Source: Limnephilus marmoratus (taxonomy: Eukaryota > Arthropoda > Insecta > Trichoptera > Limnephilidae). From it: a stretch of 64,000 bases of DNA. The stretch covers positions 15,852,736 through 15,916,735 of the forward strand of contig OU862931.1 in NCBI GenBank assembly GCA_917880885.1, given 5' to 3'. This document shows positions 45,941 through 58,004 of the stretch, piece by piece. Below the pieces are notes generated by a model. That model was given only the letters and a program-made list of their open reading frames with translations, ran no database searches and was not told where the DNA came from. The stretch's first letter is position 1. Every line of letters begins with the position of its first letter. Position numbers and translations under genes: made by a program.

Positions 45941-46375
45941 CATTAGCTCTACACAGGAGGCCCCGAGGAAAATAATTCCCCTAAGGGCCTATGTCATGCT
46001 TGGGGATGCTGTGTGGAAGTCTTTTCAGGAAATGAAGGAGAGGAAGTTCTGAGAATTAAAACGGTATGAGGGGTGGGTATGAATCTAAGGGACAATGTGT
46101 CAGGAGTGACGGACGTATGAATCCACCCCTCCCGTTGCGCTGCAAGGCGGTTTACCGAGAGAGTACGGCTGGAGAAGTCAAGGGGACTCCCTCGACCATT
46201 CTCTCCCGATCCGGCCTGCCATGCAGCTGGTGGGCAGACGCATCCGCAGCCGAACCCGCCGGACAAACCCGGGCACCCTTGCTAAGTCATCAAGCGTAGC
46301 GAACCATGGCAGATGTGTGGGTTATACAATAATTGGTTCCCGGCGCGGCGGTACCCAAACCCGCCTCCCAAATTG
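45941..46375 (-). mobile_element. SINE-like retroposon, copy with full internal segment
   Basis: In reverse complement it starts CAATTTGGGAGGCGGG, includes the segment with CGTACTCTCTCGGTAAACC and TTGCAGCGCAACGGG, and ends in GGGCCTCCTGTGTAGAGCT, AATGT and an A-run. It shows that the shorter copies are internally deleted rather than a separate family. Confidence 0.8.
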
Positions 46376-46454
46376 AATATTGAATTAATCAAGCAAGTTT
46401 GTTTCTTTCGATTCGATTTGATAAAAATAATTTTCATAGATTAATAACAAATAG

Positions 46455-46525
46455 GCTCGTTAGTAGCTGAGTGGTCAAAAGCGCCGAGCTTGATGAAATC
46501 CTCAGCACGGGAGATCCCAGTGAGG
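46455..46525 (+). repeat. tRNA-like SINE head or pseudo-tRNA
   Basis: GCTCGTTAGTAGCTGAGTGG carries an A-box-like TAGCTGAGTGG, and GGGAGATCCC about 40 bp later resembles a B-box. Stems do not close well enough for a functional tRNA. An (ATT)n run follows 40 bp downstream. Confidence 0.4.
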
Positions 46526-47205
46526 ATATCATTATCTCTACTGTTACTAAGAAATGAAGACAATAAATCATTATTATTATTATTATATTATTATTACATC
46601 CGGAGTTGCGGATTCAAACATCTGTTAACAAAGTTCATCTATCATTGCACAAGCAACATTTTAACGGTAATAGGAGGAAGTAAAATATTATCAGGTCATT
46701 TAACCCGGGAGCTTTTGTCTTCTTTTAGAATAAACATTCAACAAGTGACTACATCTGAATAGCCAGGCGATTCTCATTCTCAACCTTCCTCTTACCCATA
46801 TTTCGGTATTCAAAAAAAAAAGGAAAAATAATGGTTAAAAGGGTTTCATCAACGAATTCTGAAAAAGAAAAAAGTTCAAAAATACAATAAATAAAGTTTG
46901 AGTTCAGTTTACAGTACCACCCCTGGTATGTCTGAGTCAAGGTCGGATTTCTGCGTGCCTAAGACGTCAATGTCACAGCACAATGACCGAGCAAGGCGGG
47001 AATCGGTAAAAACAGTAAAATAGATATTTCAAAGATCCATAGCTTACGATGGAAATTACGCTGCTAAGCTGAAAAAAAAAGTGTTAAATAAAGCCTTACC
47101 AGTCTGGCATTAAAGCTTATCCGAAACTGGGTGAGTTATAGCGTCATGAAATTCGTACAGATTTTAACAAGTAGGTACGTTTTAAGATTTTCACGGCCAA
47201 AAATA

Positions 47206-47424
47206 TTTTCGTTATTTGTTTTTGGGGTGTTATGCCGTGTTGCGCTACCTCCTTCTTTAGCCAACGTTTCGGACTATGTGTCCATCATCAGGGCAGATCC
47301 GGCAGATCCGGTACACACATCTACCGGATCTGCCCTGATATGGACATCGCAACGATGTCCGAAACGTTGGCTAAAGAAGGAGGTAGCGCAACACGGCATA
47401 ACACCCCAAAAACAAATAACGAAG
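47206..47424. repeat. Palindrome made of two hammerhead-like repeat copies
   Basis: Inverted arms of about 70-100 bp share TTATGCCGTGTTGCGCTACC, TCCTTCTTTAGCCAACG and TTTCGGAC. The left arm, read on the minus strand, has CTGATGATGGAC...GTCCGAAACGTTGGC. The right arm, on the plus strand, has CTGATATGGACATCGCAACG and ATGTCCGAAACGTTGGC, where the core is altered (CTGATA) but the stem II helix is longer. Copy 1 of this repeat is at 29320-29435. Confidence 0.7.
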
Positions 47425-48239
47425 ATTTTAACATCTCGTTTTCATTAACCCCTCAGGCCTCGCGCCTATTTGTCGGAAGGTCAAAATATTTCCGTTTTGC
47501 AATAAAATTCAAATAAATGGAATATTTCTAAACGTATCCGAAAACTGATTTTGAAAGGTGTATAAATGTTATGTTTTAAATTTTATAATTCTAAATATAA
47601 ATATAATTTGGGTTAGATATACAATATATCAACATAAAAAAGTCTTAAAAATGGCTCACCTTATTTTTTCTAACCAAAATGACTGATAAAGAAAAAATAA
47701 AAATATATACATACTTTATTAGACAAATGTATTAGACGTAAAATTATTAATAAAAAAATCACAAAATTTCGTCATTTTTTTCCAATCCGAAACTCTGGTT
47801 TCATAAAGGTGGTGTACATTTTACTTTGATTTGAATATAAAGCATGGTATTTACTCTTTCTAACACTGCTTAGATCATATTTCTCATTACTATTGTAAGG
47901 GAGACCTACACGAGTTGTTCCGAAAATCGACCAAATTAGCCCGGGGGGTAAAAGCTACAAATCTATCAAAAATCTTTTAGTGTGGAAATTAAAAGATACT
48001 ATTGTTGGTTTTGATTCAATAAACACAGGCGAAGACGGAGATAAAGCAAGTAAAACTAATTAATTATTATTAAAATAAAACGTCAACAGAAGAGAATTCA
48101 TTAACCTTTAGGAAAATTTCAGCGACCAACAAGTAGATATTTTGAAAGGCTCCAACTTCGATATCATTCAGGAGACGATTCTGCGCGTTAGATCCACCCT
48201 GATGTAGTATAAAATAGCACGCAATAGCGTTTCCAACGG

Positions 48240-48440
48240 GCTAAATCCATCCTTCCCGCCCTCCTCGCTAAGGACGCCCGCCAAGGTCCTCCCGGATAGC
48301 CGCCCTAGCCGCCTCACGCCCTAGCCCTAGCCGCCCTCGCAGCCGGGGAAATGTCAAAGGTTAAATTAAACTCCCACGCCACACCCCGAGCGAGCAAGTA
48401 CCCCGGAAAAATCCAAACAGTCAATCAAATCTTGCCCACG
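48240..48440. other. GC-rich island, unknown role
   Basis: Repeated CCGCCCTAGCCGCCTCACG and CCTAGCC motifs are followed by GGGGAAATGTCAAAGG and AACTCCCACGCCACACCCC. There is no frame with splice support. It stands out sharply from the AT-rich flanks. Confidence 0.3.
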
Positions 48441-48667
48441 AGCGAAAAGGTAGAATCAACACCACCACACACATTTTCAAAATAAAGGATTTTCACCCTT
48501 TTTCTCTATTAATATGATACTCCTGCAGTAGACGCCAACAGATAAATATCCTGGTAAACTTTCAGTCATTTTTTACCCATGACTGAAAGGGCAGCATTAA
48601 CATTACTTCACATATTTATAAAAGGAGTTATCAATGAACACATTTCGACGACTGCTACGTTAAACAT

Positions 48668-48862
48668 GATAACTCTACAAAGTGGCACTTCAACACACCT
48701 TTGAAAAGTGATCGTCATTAAAATGGATGAAAAAAAAATAGCCCAAAACCTAATCCAACGTAAGTTATTTAACCTACTAGATCATTTTTTATCACTTTCA
48801 ATGACATTAATTCACTTTTCAAAGGTGAGTTAAAATGCCACCGTGCCGAGTTGTTCGGTAAC
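48668..48862. repeat. Small TIR element (CACCTTTGAAAAGTGA)
   Basis: The left end reads AACTCTACAAAGTGGCACTT and ACACACCTTTGAAAAGTGA. The right end is the complement of CAACTCGGCACGGTGGCATT then TCACCTTTGAAAAGTGA. The whole 195 bp could fold as a hairpin. A relative lies at about 52775-52960. Confidence 0.65.
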
Positions 48863-49830
48863 CATTAATGCGAACTGGGTACAAAAGAAAACTATTTCAA
48901 AACTGCTATCAATTTTTACCTAACAGTAAAAAAAGAAAATTCAATTTAATGTTTATCAATTCTGGAAATAATGGGTTGATGAGCACCTTTTTCGAGAGTG
49001 CCACGTTGATAGGGTGGTTGTTAGGGTGGTTTCCAGTGGAAAAGGTTACTGCGCATAATGTTTTCTACCCCTACACAAAGTAAACAAAATAATTCGAACC
49101 GAGAATAGATCTCATTCATTTTAACTACGCAGTGATGCAACGATACTTTGACGATTGAATGAATTTTATCAGAGAAAATAACAAATATTTTAATAGAAAC
49201 AGACAATACTTTATTTGCGTTGCTAATTATTACAAAGTAGACATAATTAAACAGATATACTGCCTTGGGTAGCCTTGGACACAGGTCTCCATAAAATGTA
49301 AATGTTTCCGGAAAAGTTTTGTTGATATTTGACAGCTCTTATCCATACAAAGTCGGCAATTTTCCTTACGTTCGGCCGCTGGAGAACTCCGCTGTAGAAA
49401 GAGGGAGGGGTTTCAACGGATCTATCAGCGGCATCCTTTTAGCATGGCGGTTTCCATGATTCTCTCTAGGTGTGGTATTTTTAACTGAATGCACAGAGAA
49501 TTTAGTAAGTCTATGGACGATGCTTTATTACGTATTTGATACAGGTAACGGCGAGGTAAATACTTGGTGTTGGTCGTAAACTCTACGAAAACGAATAGCT
49601 AAATAATAAAAACAATTAAGTACCGCGGTCGCCTGCTGCACAGGGTGATAAAACAGCACTTCCACGGGGCTTCGTTAATTCATCAGGCGAGCATGCATCT
49701 TTTATGTTTCTTGTGAATCTGGTAGTCTCTTTGGAAAACTTTGTGTGGAGGGGTACGTGTGACATCATTCTGTTTATTACTTTGTCGTAAAAATTAAATG
49801 ATTGTTGCAGCGGGTGCACGAAAGCAACTC

Positions 49831-49868
49831 AATTTGTTGTTATGACTCTCGAGTCATAACAACAAATT
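49831..49868. repeat. Perfect 18-bp-arm palindrome
   Basis: AATTTGTTGTTATGACTC and its exact complement are separated by only 2 bp. No T-run or gene end is attached, so it is not a bacterial-style terminator. Confidence 0.9.
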
Positions 49869-50806
49869 CCGAGGAAAAATGTTACATTTCGTATATAATG
49901 TCGATATGAACATTTGTATTCAGTAGTTAACCAAATTTGGATTTGCGATTGCTTCGTTCCTTTTCCACAATTCGTGGTTCGGCTCGCGATTTTTTCTCCT
50001 GTATAAACGCAGCTTAAGAGAAGTCGAACGAGAAGCTATCTGAGAAGTTTTTGGCATCGAACCATTGCATGGAGAAGTCGCAGATGAGATGACTTGAAGG
50101 ACAAGTATTGTACTCGGAATGCCAGGGGATACGCGAGTAAAAGCTGGACCTGCAATTGAAAATGAACGGGTGCCTCTGACGAGGACAACAGTCAATATCA
50201 TCTCTGCCACATTCTTCCATATTTTAACAGTTCTTTACCAAAAATATAGTCTAATAGTCATTTTGATATTCTTAGATCAACCATGATACCCCATACTTCA
50301 ACAGTATGTACATAATTCATCCTCACCAAAACAATTTAATGATCAACTCAGTCCAATCATTTTGCTATTCTTAGCTTTACCACTTTGCCACGTATTAAAT
50401 TCTGAAAATTAAAATAAATATATATTATAACAACGGAGCAGCCGTATCTACACACCTACCAAAAGTCTAATAATGGTCATTTAGCTATTCATAGTCATGC
50501 CAAGGGTCCTATATCAAGTTTTCAGTGTCTCCTTACCAAACTATTTTCTAACATGTCATTTTGCTATTTTTAGCTCTACCACATTGTTCATTTTAAGAAC
50601 AGCATTTCACTGAGGCGTCAACACTAAAGCCTGATAGTCAATTTGCTATAATTATCTCTACCACGTCCCATATTAAGCACAGCAGTTCATTCCTACAAGA
50701 AATGTTGTCTTACAGTCAATTTAATATTCTTAGATGTCACGTAGCCCCATGCAATGTTCAGCACAATGTTAGGCATCCACGTGTTTACTTCATATCTTCA
50801 CTCCAT

Positions 50807-51560
50807 AGGCTTGTTGAAAAAGTATCGATATATCGATATTTTTAGCCGATATATCGATACAAAATATCCAATATCGAAAATTGTATCAAAAACGATATTT
50901 TTTTAAATTTATGTATTTAAAGTCACTAGAATCCAAAACCGTATAGGAACGAACGGAAAAAAGTAACTGAATTGGGTCATGACATCTGGCGGTTAAAATT
51001 TTAACTATTAATAGCTTCCAAATCTATTGTCTTTGCATTAGTATTTGTGATCACCAATACTATCTCATGTGTACAGGTACATACATAGAAATGTATGCTA
51101 TTTTTCGCCATTTTTTTGTAAGCCACTCCTATGTGTTGGTTCCCAATTGTCTATGATTATTGACTATACCTTGTTCCAAACACGAAGTCCTTTTTGACAG
51201 ATTAATACGCCAATAGAATGTTACTGAGATGCATAAAAACTTTGTATGCGTCTCAGTTTACATACAAGTTAGAAGACAGCTTTTTAGTTTTTGATATTTT
51301 TGTAATTATCACGTAATAAAAATGAATAGTGATAAAAATACCTAAATTTTGATTGAGATTTTTGTACATTAAAAAAAGCAAATTGTGTACAAAAATTACC
51401 ATTGATAATATTGAGCTGAAAACACTATTATTTTAAAAACGCAAAATCTTTTGAAAATTTGACCGATATATCGATATTTTTTCCTCGATATGTCGACGTC
51501 GATATTGATATTTTAATAAATATCGATACATCGATATTTTTTTCACTTTCGACATCCCTA
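50807..51560. mobile_element. hAT element with TATCGATA arrays and 8-bp target duplication
   Basis: The 754-bp element has ends AGGCTTGTTGAAAAAGTATC and the complement of TAGGGATGTCGAAAGTGAA. CACTCCAT lies exactly on both sides (50799-50806, 51561-51568). Each subterminal region carries repeated TATCGATA/ATATCGAT palindromes. No transposase frame is visible. Confidence 0.9.
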
Positions 51561-52369
51561 CACTCCATCGCTTTTTGCTACTATTTTTCATTTTAATCTT
51601 TTCCGATATCTTTGGCCCAACGACGTATATATTTCTATCGTTCAATTACTTTATATTTATTTGAATTATCTTATTATTATCATCAAATTATTAATCACCA
51701 TTATCATCAAAGTTTCTTACAATCTGAATAACAATCCACGACAAGACTAACTCATGGGATGGTGTTACAATTTCCGTGAACCGAAGTGAGGCGGCGAGAA
51801 CACAGAGTAAATTAATGAACAGAGAATACAGTTCGTGTTCGGATGAGCCACAACACAGTTTGATGGAGTTCATAGTTCCGGCGTTACAACGTTGTCTACT
51901 GACATTGTGTGCTGGATAATGGATGCTGTTTCAACATATTACACACAGAGTAGAGATCAGTAGAGGAACTTTCCCCAGATAAATAAGTAACGATAATTAT
52001 TGCTCGAAACCCAACACAAACAAATATATTATAAGATAGTGAGTGCAAAGTTGGATGGAAAACTCTAGTCTGGGTTCATTAACCCTCCCGCAGCCAACTG
52101 GGGCCGAAGGTAGACCCCAAAATAACTATCCTTCTTATATCTACTTAAAAACATGAAATATATTTTTAGTATTTTAGGTATTCCTGTGCAAAGGATTAAT
52201 ACATAATATGCCATTTAAAAAAGAATGTGAAAAAATCGTTGATTGCAGGAAAAAATATTTTGTCAAATATAGGTAGGTAATATTCCCTGCAAAAACATAA
52301 ATAACAAAAAAAAATATCAAAAAAAAAGTGTTTTCTTTGGTTTAAAAGTTTAGAAAAAAAATGGGGTCA

Positions 52370-52552
52370 TCAGCCGACCCCCACGGTTACGGACGTCCTG
52401 TTTGGCATCTTGGCCTGTCGAGAGTTAACTAATCGAGCTGTTTCACCGTAGTGGTAGGCAGAGGGGATAGACAGCCACACAACTCTGTCTCGGCACTCAC
52501 TCCTTGCTTCATTTACATGTATCGTATCATAAATACTCTTCGAAAACGACAA
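52370..52552 (-). pseudogene. LINE C-terminal relic, second copy
   Basis: The minus strand reads IYDTIHVNEARSECRDRVVW then SIPSAYHYGETARLVN, matching the last part of the 40070-40285 relic (SEAKSVCQDRVIW...SAYPCGETA). It is degenerate and lacks the RGRPR block. Confidence 0.55.
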
Positions 52553-53944
52553 TTAATGGTGTGCATCATTATCGTGTAAGGTAATAGTGCGAGTGAAATA
52601 TTGTAATGCTGGTGTCACACCTAGCATTAAAAGCTCCGAAGTTATTTTAATTTAATTGCCGGCAACCCGGGATTATTGTAATAAAAAGATTATAAATAAA
52701 AAAGTAAGTTACTCGCCTCAAGGTGCACACTAGGTAACACTAGTGTAAAAGTGAATGTATATTTTGTGGGGTTCCACGACAACTCGACAAAGTGACATTT
52801 CAACACCCCTTTAAAGTCATTAAAAGTTATGAAACTTTTTTTTCAAAACAGCTCATAACCTAACCTAACCTTAACGAAACCTATTTAACCAATGTTTTTG
52901 TTTTTTTTTCATCACTTTTCACCATTATTCATTAGTTGTCGGGTCACTATTTTGTTGAATTGACAAAATGATCGTACCGTAAGCACAATAAGCGAAGGAG
53001 TTATTCTCGCTATTAAATTCACATTTTCTTTTAGAAATTCTAATAATAAAATGCTAAAGCTCGTTTACGAATGCTCTTTAGAGCTTTTTGTATACAACCC
53101 CGTCCCGGTGGCGGATCCGGAAATGGGAGTGAAGTGACGCCAGTTAGCAGAGCTTTGCCAATACATATTATTATTTCTGTTTGGGCCAAACAGCCACACT
53201 CCTCACTCCTCCCTCCTCACGCCAGATCACTTTTAACTACGAGGATTATAGTCCTGCTATAGCGACTTACGTTGAAAGTTGAAACCTCTGTGTTATATGT
53301 GTCGATTATGAAAAAGAGGGAAAGGTTAAAACAGAGAAATCAGCGCCTATACTAATACAATACAATTAAAATAAAAGGTTTTTCTTTATTTCTTCATAAT
53401 TTTTTTTTTTTATAATATTTTCTTCAATATAAAATTTTTCTTTATAATTTTTTTTCGTGATATTATCCGATGTTTTAATAGCTATTCAGCTATTCGGGGT
53501 GGAGACAAATCCAACACATCAAAGATCATAAACATCGGTCCAGCCGTTCTTGAGTTATAAATGGTACAACTAACCCGACATTGTTTTTTTTTGCTGTGAT
53601 TTAGTGTTAATAATATTTTAACTAAAATGAGACGTATTTTCTTGGTCATCTGACATCTGACGGTTTTAATGATTATTCCACAGAAATGGAAAATGTAAAC
53701 AGTCTGTTTACGGCACCGCACGCTCCAGTACCTCGCAGTGCCTTCAGAGGGCATAACGAAGTGCAACCAATATGATATATTATAGTCGGTGAGGTTCATT
53801 CACAACAAAGTAACAGTCAGTGGGTTTACTTACCACTTGCTGACGTCAATCGCAGCAAATAACGCTACACCATTCATTCGTAATCAATCTGTTTACCTAC
53901 TTGAAGATTTGCAGTTATAGTTATAGGACAATTCAGAGACATCG

Positions 53945-54560
53945 GACGTTATTAATCTTAAGATGACAATATACCCTAAAATATATTCAGAATCTTAACG
54001 ACGTAAGTAAAGAAACCGTGTATACAAATTGCGACTCGCGACCCGTGCTCTGGATGAACCTACTGTCGAATTTGCTGTATCAAAGAAAAGAGGAAGAAGA
54101 TAAATAATGTGGGAATCTTAACGACGTAAGTAAAGAAAGCGTGTAAACAAATATACGCCGCGGCACGGCGTATTGCACGAACGTACGGTCGAATTCACCC
54201 TAGCAGGCCTGGAGATTCGACCTTTCTGCAGCGTTGATTTTAATTAATTCTGAAGAACGTGCTACAAATATTAAAAATGTAAACACATGTTGTCCTCCCG
54301 AAATTATTAATTCATCGTCTAGAAAAATAAAATCTGGTGCTTACCGTTAACTTTATAGCTGAAAAACGGGTTATATAGTTTTCAAATCGTTGTAGGTAAA
54401 ATATATTAATGGTAAGGTACCGTTTTTATTAATCTAGTATATAAATAATTCGCATTTCTTGTGCGGCATGGGAATAAAAAAGTTATTTTAGTTACGGATT
54501 CGCCGGAAATGATTAAAATGTAAGTTTTGAGCGTACAAAAATTATTAGGATTGTGTACCG
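53945..54560 (+). repeat. ACGACGTAAGTAAAG repeat, right partner
   Basis: Tandem units begin GAATCTTAACGACGTAAGTA at 53993 and GGAATCTTAACGACGTAAGT at 54113. A third partial unit, with GACGTAAGTAAAG and CCGTGTATACAAATTG, follows at about 54575-54608. The segment mirrors 45330-45935. No coding content. Confidence 0.75.
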
Positions 54561-55079
54561 CCTTAACGACGCGCGACGTAAGTAAAGAAGCCGTGTATAC
54601 AAATTGAAAATTGTGTTTAAAATTTGACGAATTGTTCAAATTCTGTGAAACAACCCATCCTAAGTTTACTGAAAACTTCTCCCAATTTAGTTGACCTGAT
54701 TTTCTTTACCTAGTTTCAGAAATTCATCCAACTTAATGCATTTTTACTTAACCAAATTCTTAAAATACGTTCCTCTGACGCCAATATGCAGGTATTAGGA
54801 GCAATAATCAATTAATTTCGTTTTCTTAACGTTCACCTTTAGCATAACATAAAGGACTCCACGTTACAAAAACGCTGTGCTTATTTCATAACGTTCGAAT
54901 GTTCTCCGTTTTAGTGCCTTTAACATACAGAATGTGTGCTTAAGATTAATGAGGCCCCTCATCTTTAATTATTATTAGGGTTGTTAATTTTCTCATTGAA
55001 ATAACAACACTGATTCCATAGCGACTAGAAATCCAATCTACCCCCATCTGCATTAATCCCTCTTGATTAGAACAGGCGT

Positions 55080-55225
55080 ACGGAAATCGGAAAAGAACAT
55101 CCGGAGTTGCCCGGGCAGGGCGAGGGGCGGGAGGCGGGGGCGAAACACATTCCTTCATTAACTCCGCCGCAATTAGCGAGAAAGCCTCCTTTCCAGCCCT
55201 CCGGGAAGGCGTCCGGAAATGGAAA
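55080..55225. other. GC-rich island, unknown role
   Basis: A patch with GGGCAGGGCGAGGGGCGGGA is followed by CTCCGCCGCAATTAGCGAGA and CCCTCCGGGAAGGCGTCCGG. A minus-strand frame of about 100 codons crosses it but resembles no protein I know. Candidate regulatory element or non-coding exon. Confidence 0.3.
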
Positions 55226-56480
55226 ATTCGGAGCAGCCTCAATTGCTTATACAAATATATATTTGAAAACTTTCGGACCCAACATCTAGGTATATATATA
55301 TCATGCAGAGTTTAAAATAAACAGTAAGAATGTTTCAACTTCCAAAGTTACAATGAAAGGGAGAAAGCTATTTTTAAAAATCATTTAACTAGCGTCACTT
55401 TAGCCAGTTCTAACGTCGCCCGTGTTTCATCACGTTTTTTTTTCAATTGAACAATTTTTTAAAAGCTGTAATTTTGAATTTTCATTTTCAATTTTCATTT
55501 TCAATTTTCACGCCGGAGATCCACAGTTCGATAGGTTTCGCTGCTTCAAAATCGGACAAATAACAAGATTCGCTGGCCCCAACGAGTTGGGCCTCTTGTG
55601 CGGTATTAACATTTAAACACCATCCATACTAACTATGGTAAGCAATCCATTGGTTACGAGGGGGGCAACTTATATAATTGCCTCCCAAATGACATTAAAA
55701 ACGAAAAGAAGCTGGGTAAATTAAAAAAATATATATTTATATTTATTCTTGATAAACAAAATAATGAAGTAGAATAGCGCTGTATTGAAATATTTATTTA
55801 ATCTTAATGTGTATAATTATTTCTAGTTAAATGAGTGAAAATGTAATTTTCTTTTAACTGGAGAATAAACAATAAAAATAAAATAAAACAAAAAGCCCAG
55901 AGTCGCACGGGCTTTACACAGAGTTTTTCGAAATCAGACTTTAAGACAGTGACCTTCTTCTCATTTTGAAGGTCAAATGTGCAAAATTTCATCAATCTCG
56001 GAATACAACTGTATATATATATTTTTTTTTAAGTTGCCGGTAACCCGGGCGTTTATTGACATCAATAGTTATATACAGATATGTCCGCTACCCGACTCAC
56101 TAGACAATATCTGTTCTGAGCCGGGTAGCAGTGTCTATCATTTAAACATATATCAATAAAGATTAAAGTAAATAAAAATACAAAAGATAATAAATAAAAA
56201 TACAAAGTACAAAAGAAAAACTTAAATAAAAATACAAAGTATAAAAAAAAAACTTAAATAAAAATACAAAAGATTACCTACATAAAATAATCTAAATATA
56301 AAATATTACAAACATACATAAAATAATTGAACATTTTTTTAGTGTGAAAGTTCTTTTATTTTAAATTTTAATATATGTTTAAATAAATATTATTGGTCAA
56401 TATTATAAAGTTTATTGGTACAAAAAGCAACGCCACGCCGCTGCCCGTCACAGACACTTCTTTATTATTCTTTATTTTTA

Positions 56481-56787
56481 TTACATTAGCTCCATACAGG
56501 AGGTCCTGAGGACAATAATTCCGGTTGTTTTAGTAAAGGAAAGAGAGGAGTTTCTGGGTGGGAAAAGGGTATGAGGGGTGGATAGAATCTGGGGGTGAGT
56601 TTGTCTAAGAGTGACGGACGGATAAATCCATACTTACCACTGCGGTGCAAGGCTAAGAACCGAGAGAGAGTCCTTCGGAGAGGTAAAAAGGTCTCCCTCA
56701 ACCAGTCTGGTGACCTATGGCAGAAGTGTTGGTTATCAAATAAATGGTTCCCGGGGCGTCGGTACCCACACCCGCCTCCCAAATTAA
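56481..56787 (-). mobile_element. SINE-like retroposon, diverged copy
   Basis: In reverse complement it runs from TAATTTGGGAGGCGGG, through the internal CTCTCTCGGTTCTTAGCC segment, to ACCTCCTGTATGGAGCTAAT followed by an A-rich stretch. Internal deletions remove part of the conserved 3' palindrome. Confidence 0.75.
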
Positions 56788-57370
56788 AAATATTTATTTA
56801 TATCAAATTTACGACAGTTGCAGAGAAATTTTTCATCAAACTCATCGTCATCAGCAACAATCTCCTTTCGTGTACGACAGACATCAGTGAATGCTTTTAA
56901 TAAAATTAATATAAAATACTAATCTGTGATTTTTTTTCTAGTAACGATTTATAATAAATGTTCCGACCAAAGTGTTAAAAATAAAGCCACAATCTCTGGG
57001 GCCGAAGATAAGGCCGAGCATTATTACTTTATTACATAAAGCAAAACAATAAACTGATAAGAAGTCTGATGGAAAACACATTTTTATTCATAAAGGTAGA
57101 AAATTTGATGTAAAAATACGTATTTATTTATTATATTCAGCTATAACCATTTTTGTAAGGTGGGTTTCTTCAAATTTTACAATATAACACCCACCCTGAC
57201 AATGGAGAGCGTTAACATTTTTTTCGTTATACTTCACGAAAGGCCAAAACGTCAGGAGCCAGAGTAACTACGGCATCTTCGAATCGATATGGTGACGAAT
57301 AACGAGTAACGAGGCTGAAGGAAATAGAGTAGGTTGGGTTGCGTAAGGGTTGGGTTGATTTACACATAGC

Positions 57371-57764
57371 CCGACTTTTCTGGAAGAAGGTGACGAATGC
57401 GACCAAATAAGTAAAATTTGAAACCGGTAAAGGCCAATTCTGCCCTCGCTGATGTAGATTCTGGTGATGAAAATGAGGTACGAATCGAAAACTTACCGGG
57501 GCCATAGTTTTTAAAATGAAGCATTTGTGGAATATTTGAAACGTCTGACAATGGAATTTCGTCATCAGTTGACCACTCGTCAACATCGAAATATTCCAAA
57601 AATGCTCCATTTTGGAACTGTGGCCCCGGTAAATTTTCAATTCGTACCTCATTTTCATCATCAAAATCTAGATCTGTGAAGTCAGAACTGGCCTTTACTG
57701 GTAGGTGTATGCAAATTTTGCTTATTTGGTCGCATTCGTAATCACCTGCTTCCAGAAAAGTCAG
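57371..57764. pseudogene. Inverted duplication of an acidic coding segment
   Basis: The minus strand of the right half encodes GDYECDQISKICIHLPVKAS, FTDLDFDDENEVRIENLPGP and EYFDVDEWSTDDEIPLSDV, which looks like a real acidic protein segment. The left half carries the same segment reading on the plus strand (SGDENEVRIENLPGP), with stops. So two copies lie in opposite orientation around 57560. The plus strand just beyond (57780-57890) continues KENTLDARNLTVPKLENLPP. The acidic N-terminal style is seen in transposases, but the family is not identified. Confidence 0.5.
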
Positions 57765-58004
57765 TTTTTGGTACACTGGCAAGCAACTGAAAAAGAATTT
57801 AAAGAAAACACGTTAGACGCCCGTAACCTGACCGTGCCAAAATTGGAAAACCTTCCCCCTTCCACAATATCAAAAGACTATATTTTTATGGTAAGTACTT
57901 TGTGATTTTTTTTAATATGATAAAACCAAAAAATATATTAAAAAAACATATATTAAATGTTTCAAGGCTATTAAAAAAACCATATTTAATAAAATATATA
58001 TTCT

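Noticed and set aside
49616..50220. Minus-strand frames near 49.6-50.2 kb with protein-like composition
   Set aside because: They could be old retroelement remnants, but I could not match any conserved motif, so they are not annotated.
54946..55254. 102-codon minus-strand frame across a GC-rich island
   Set aside because: The openness is explained by base composition. No similarity and no matching splice sites were found.
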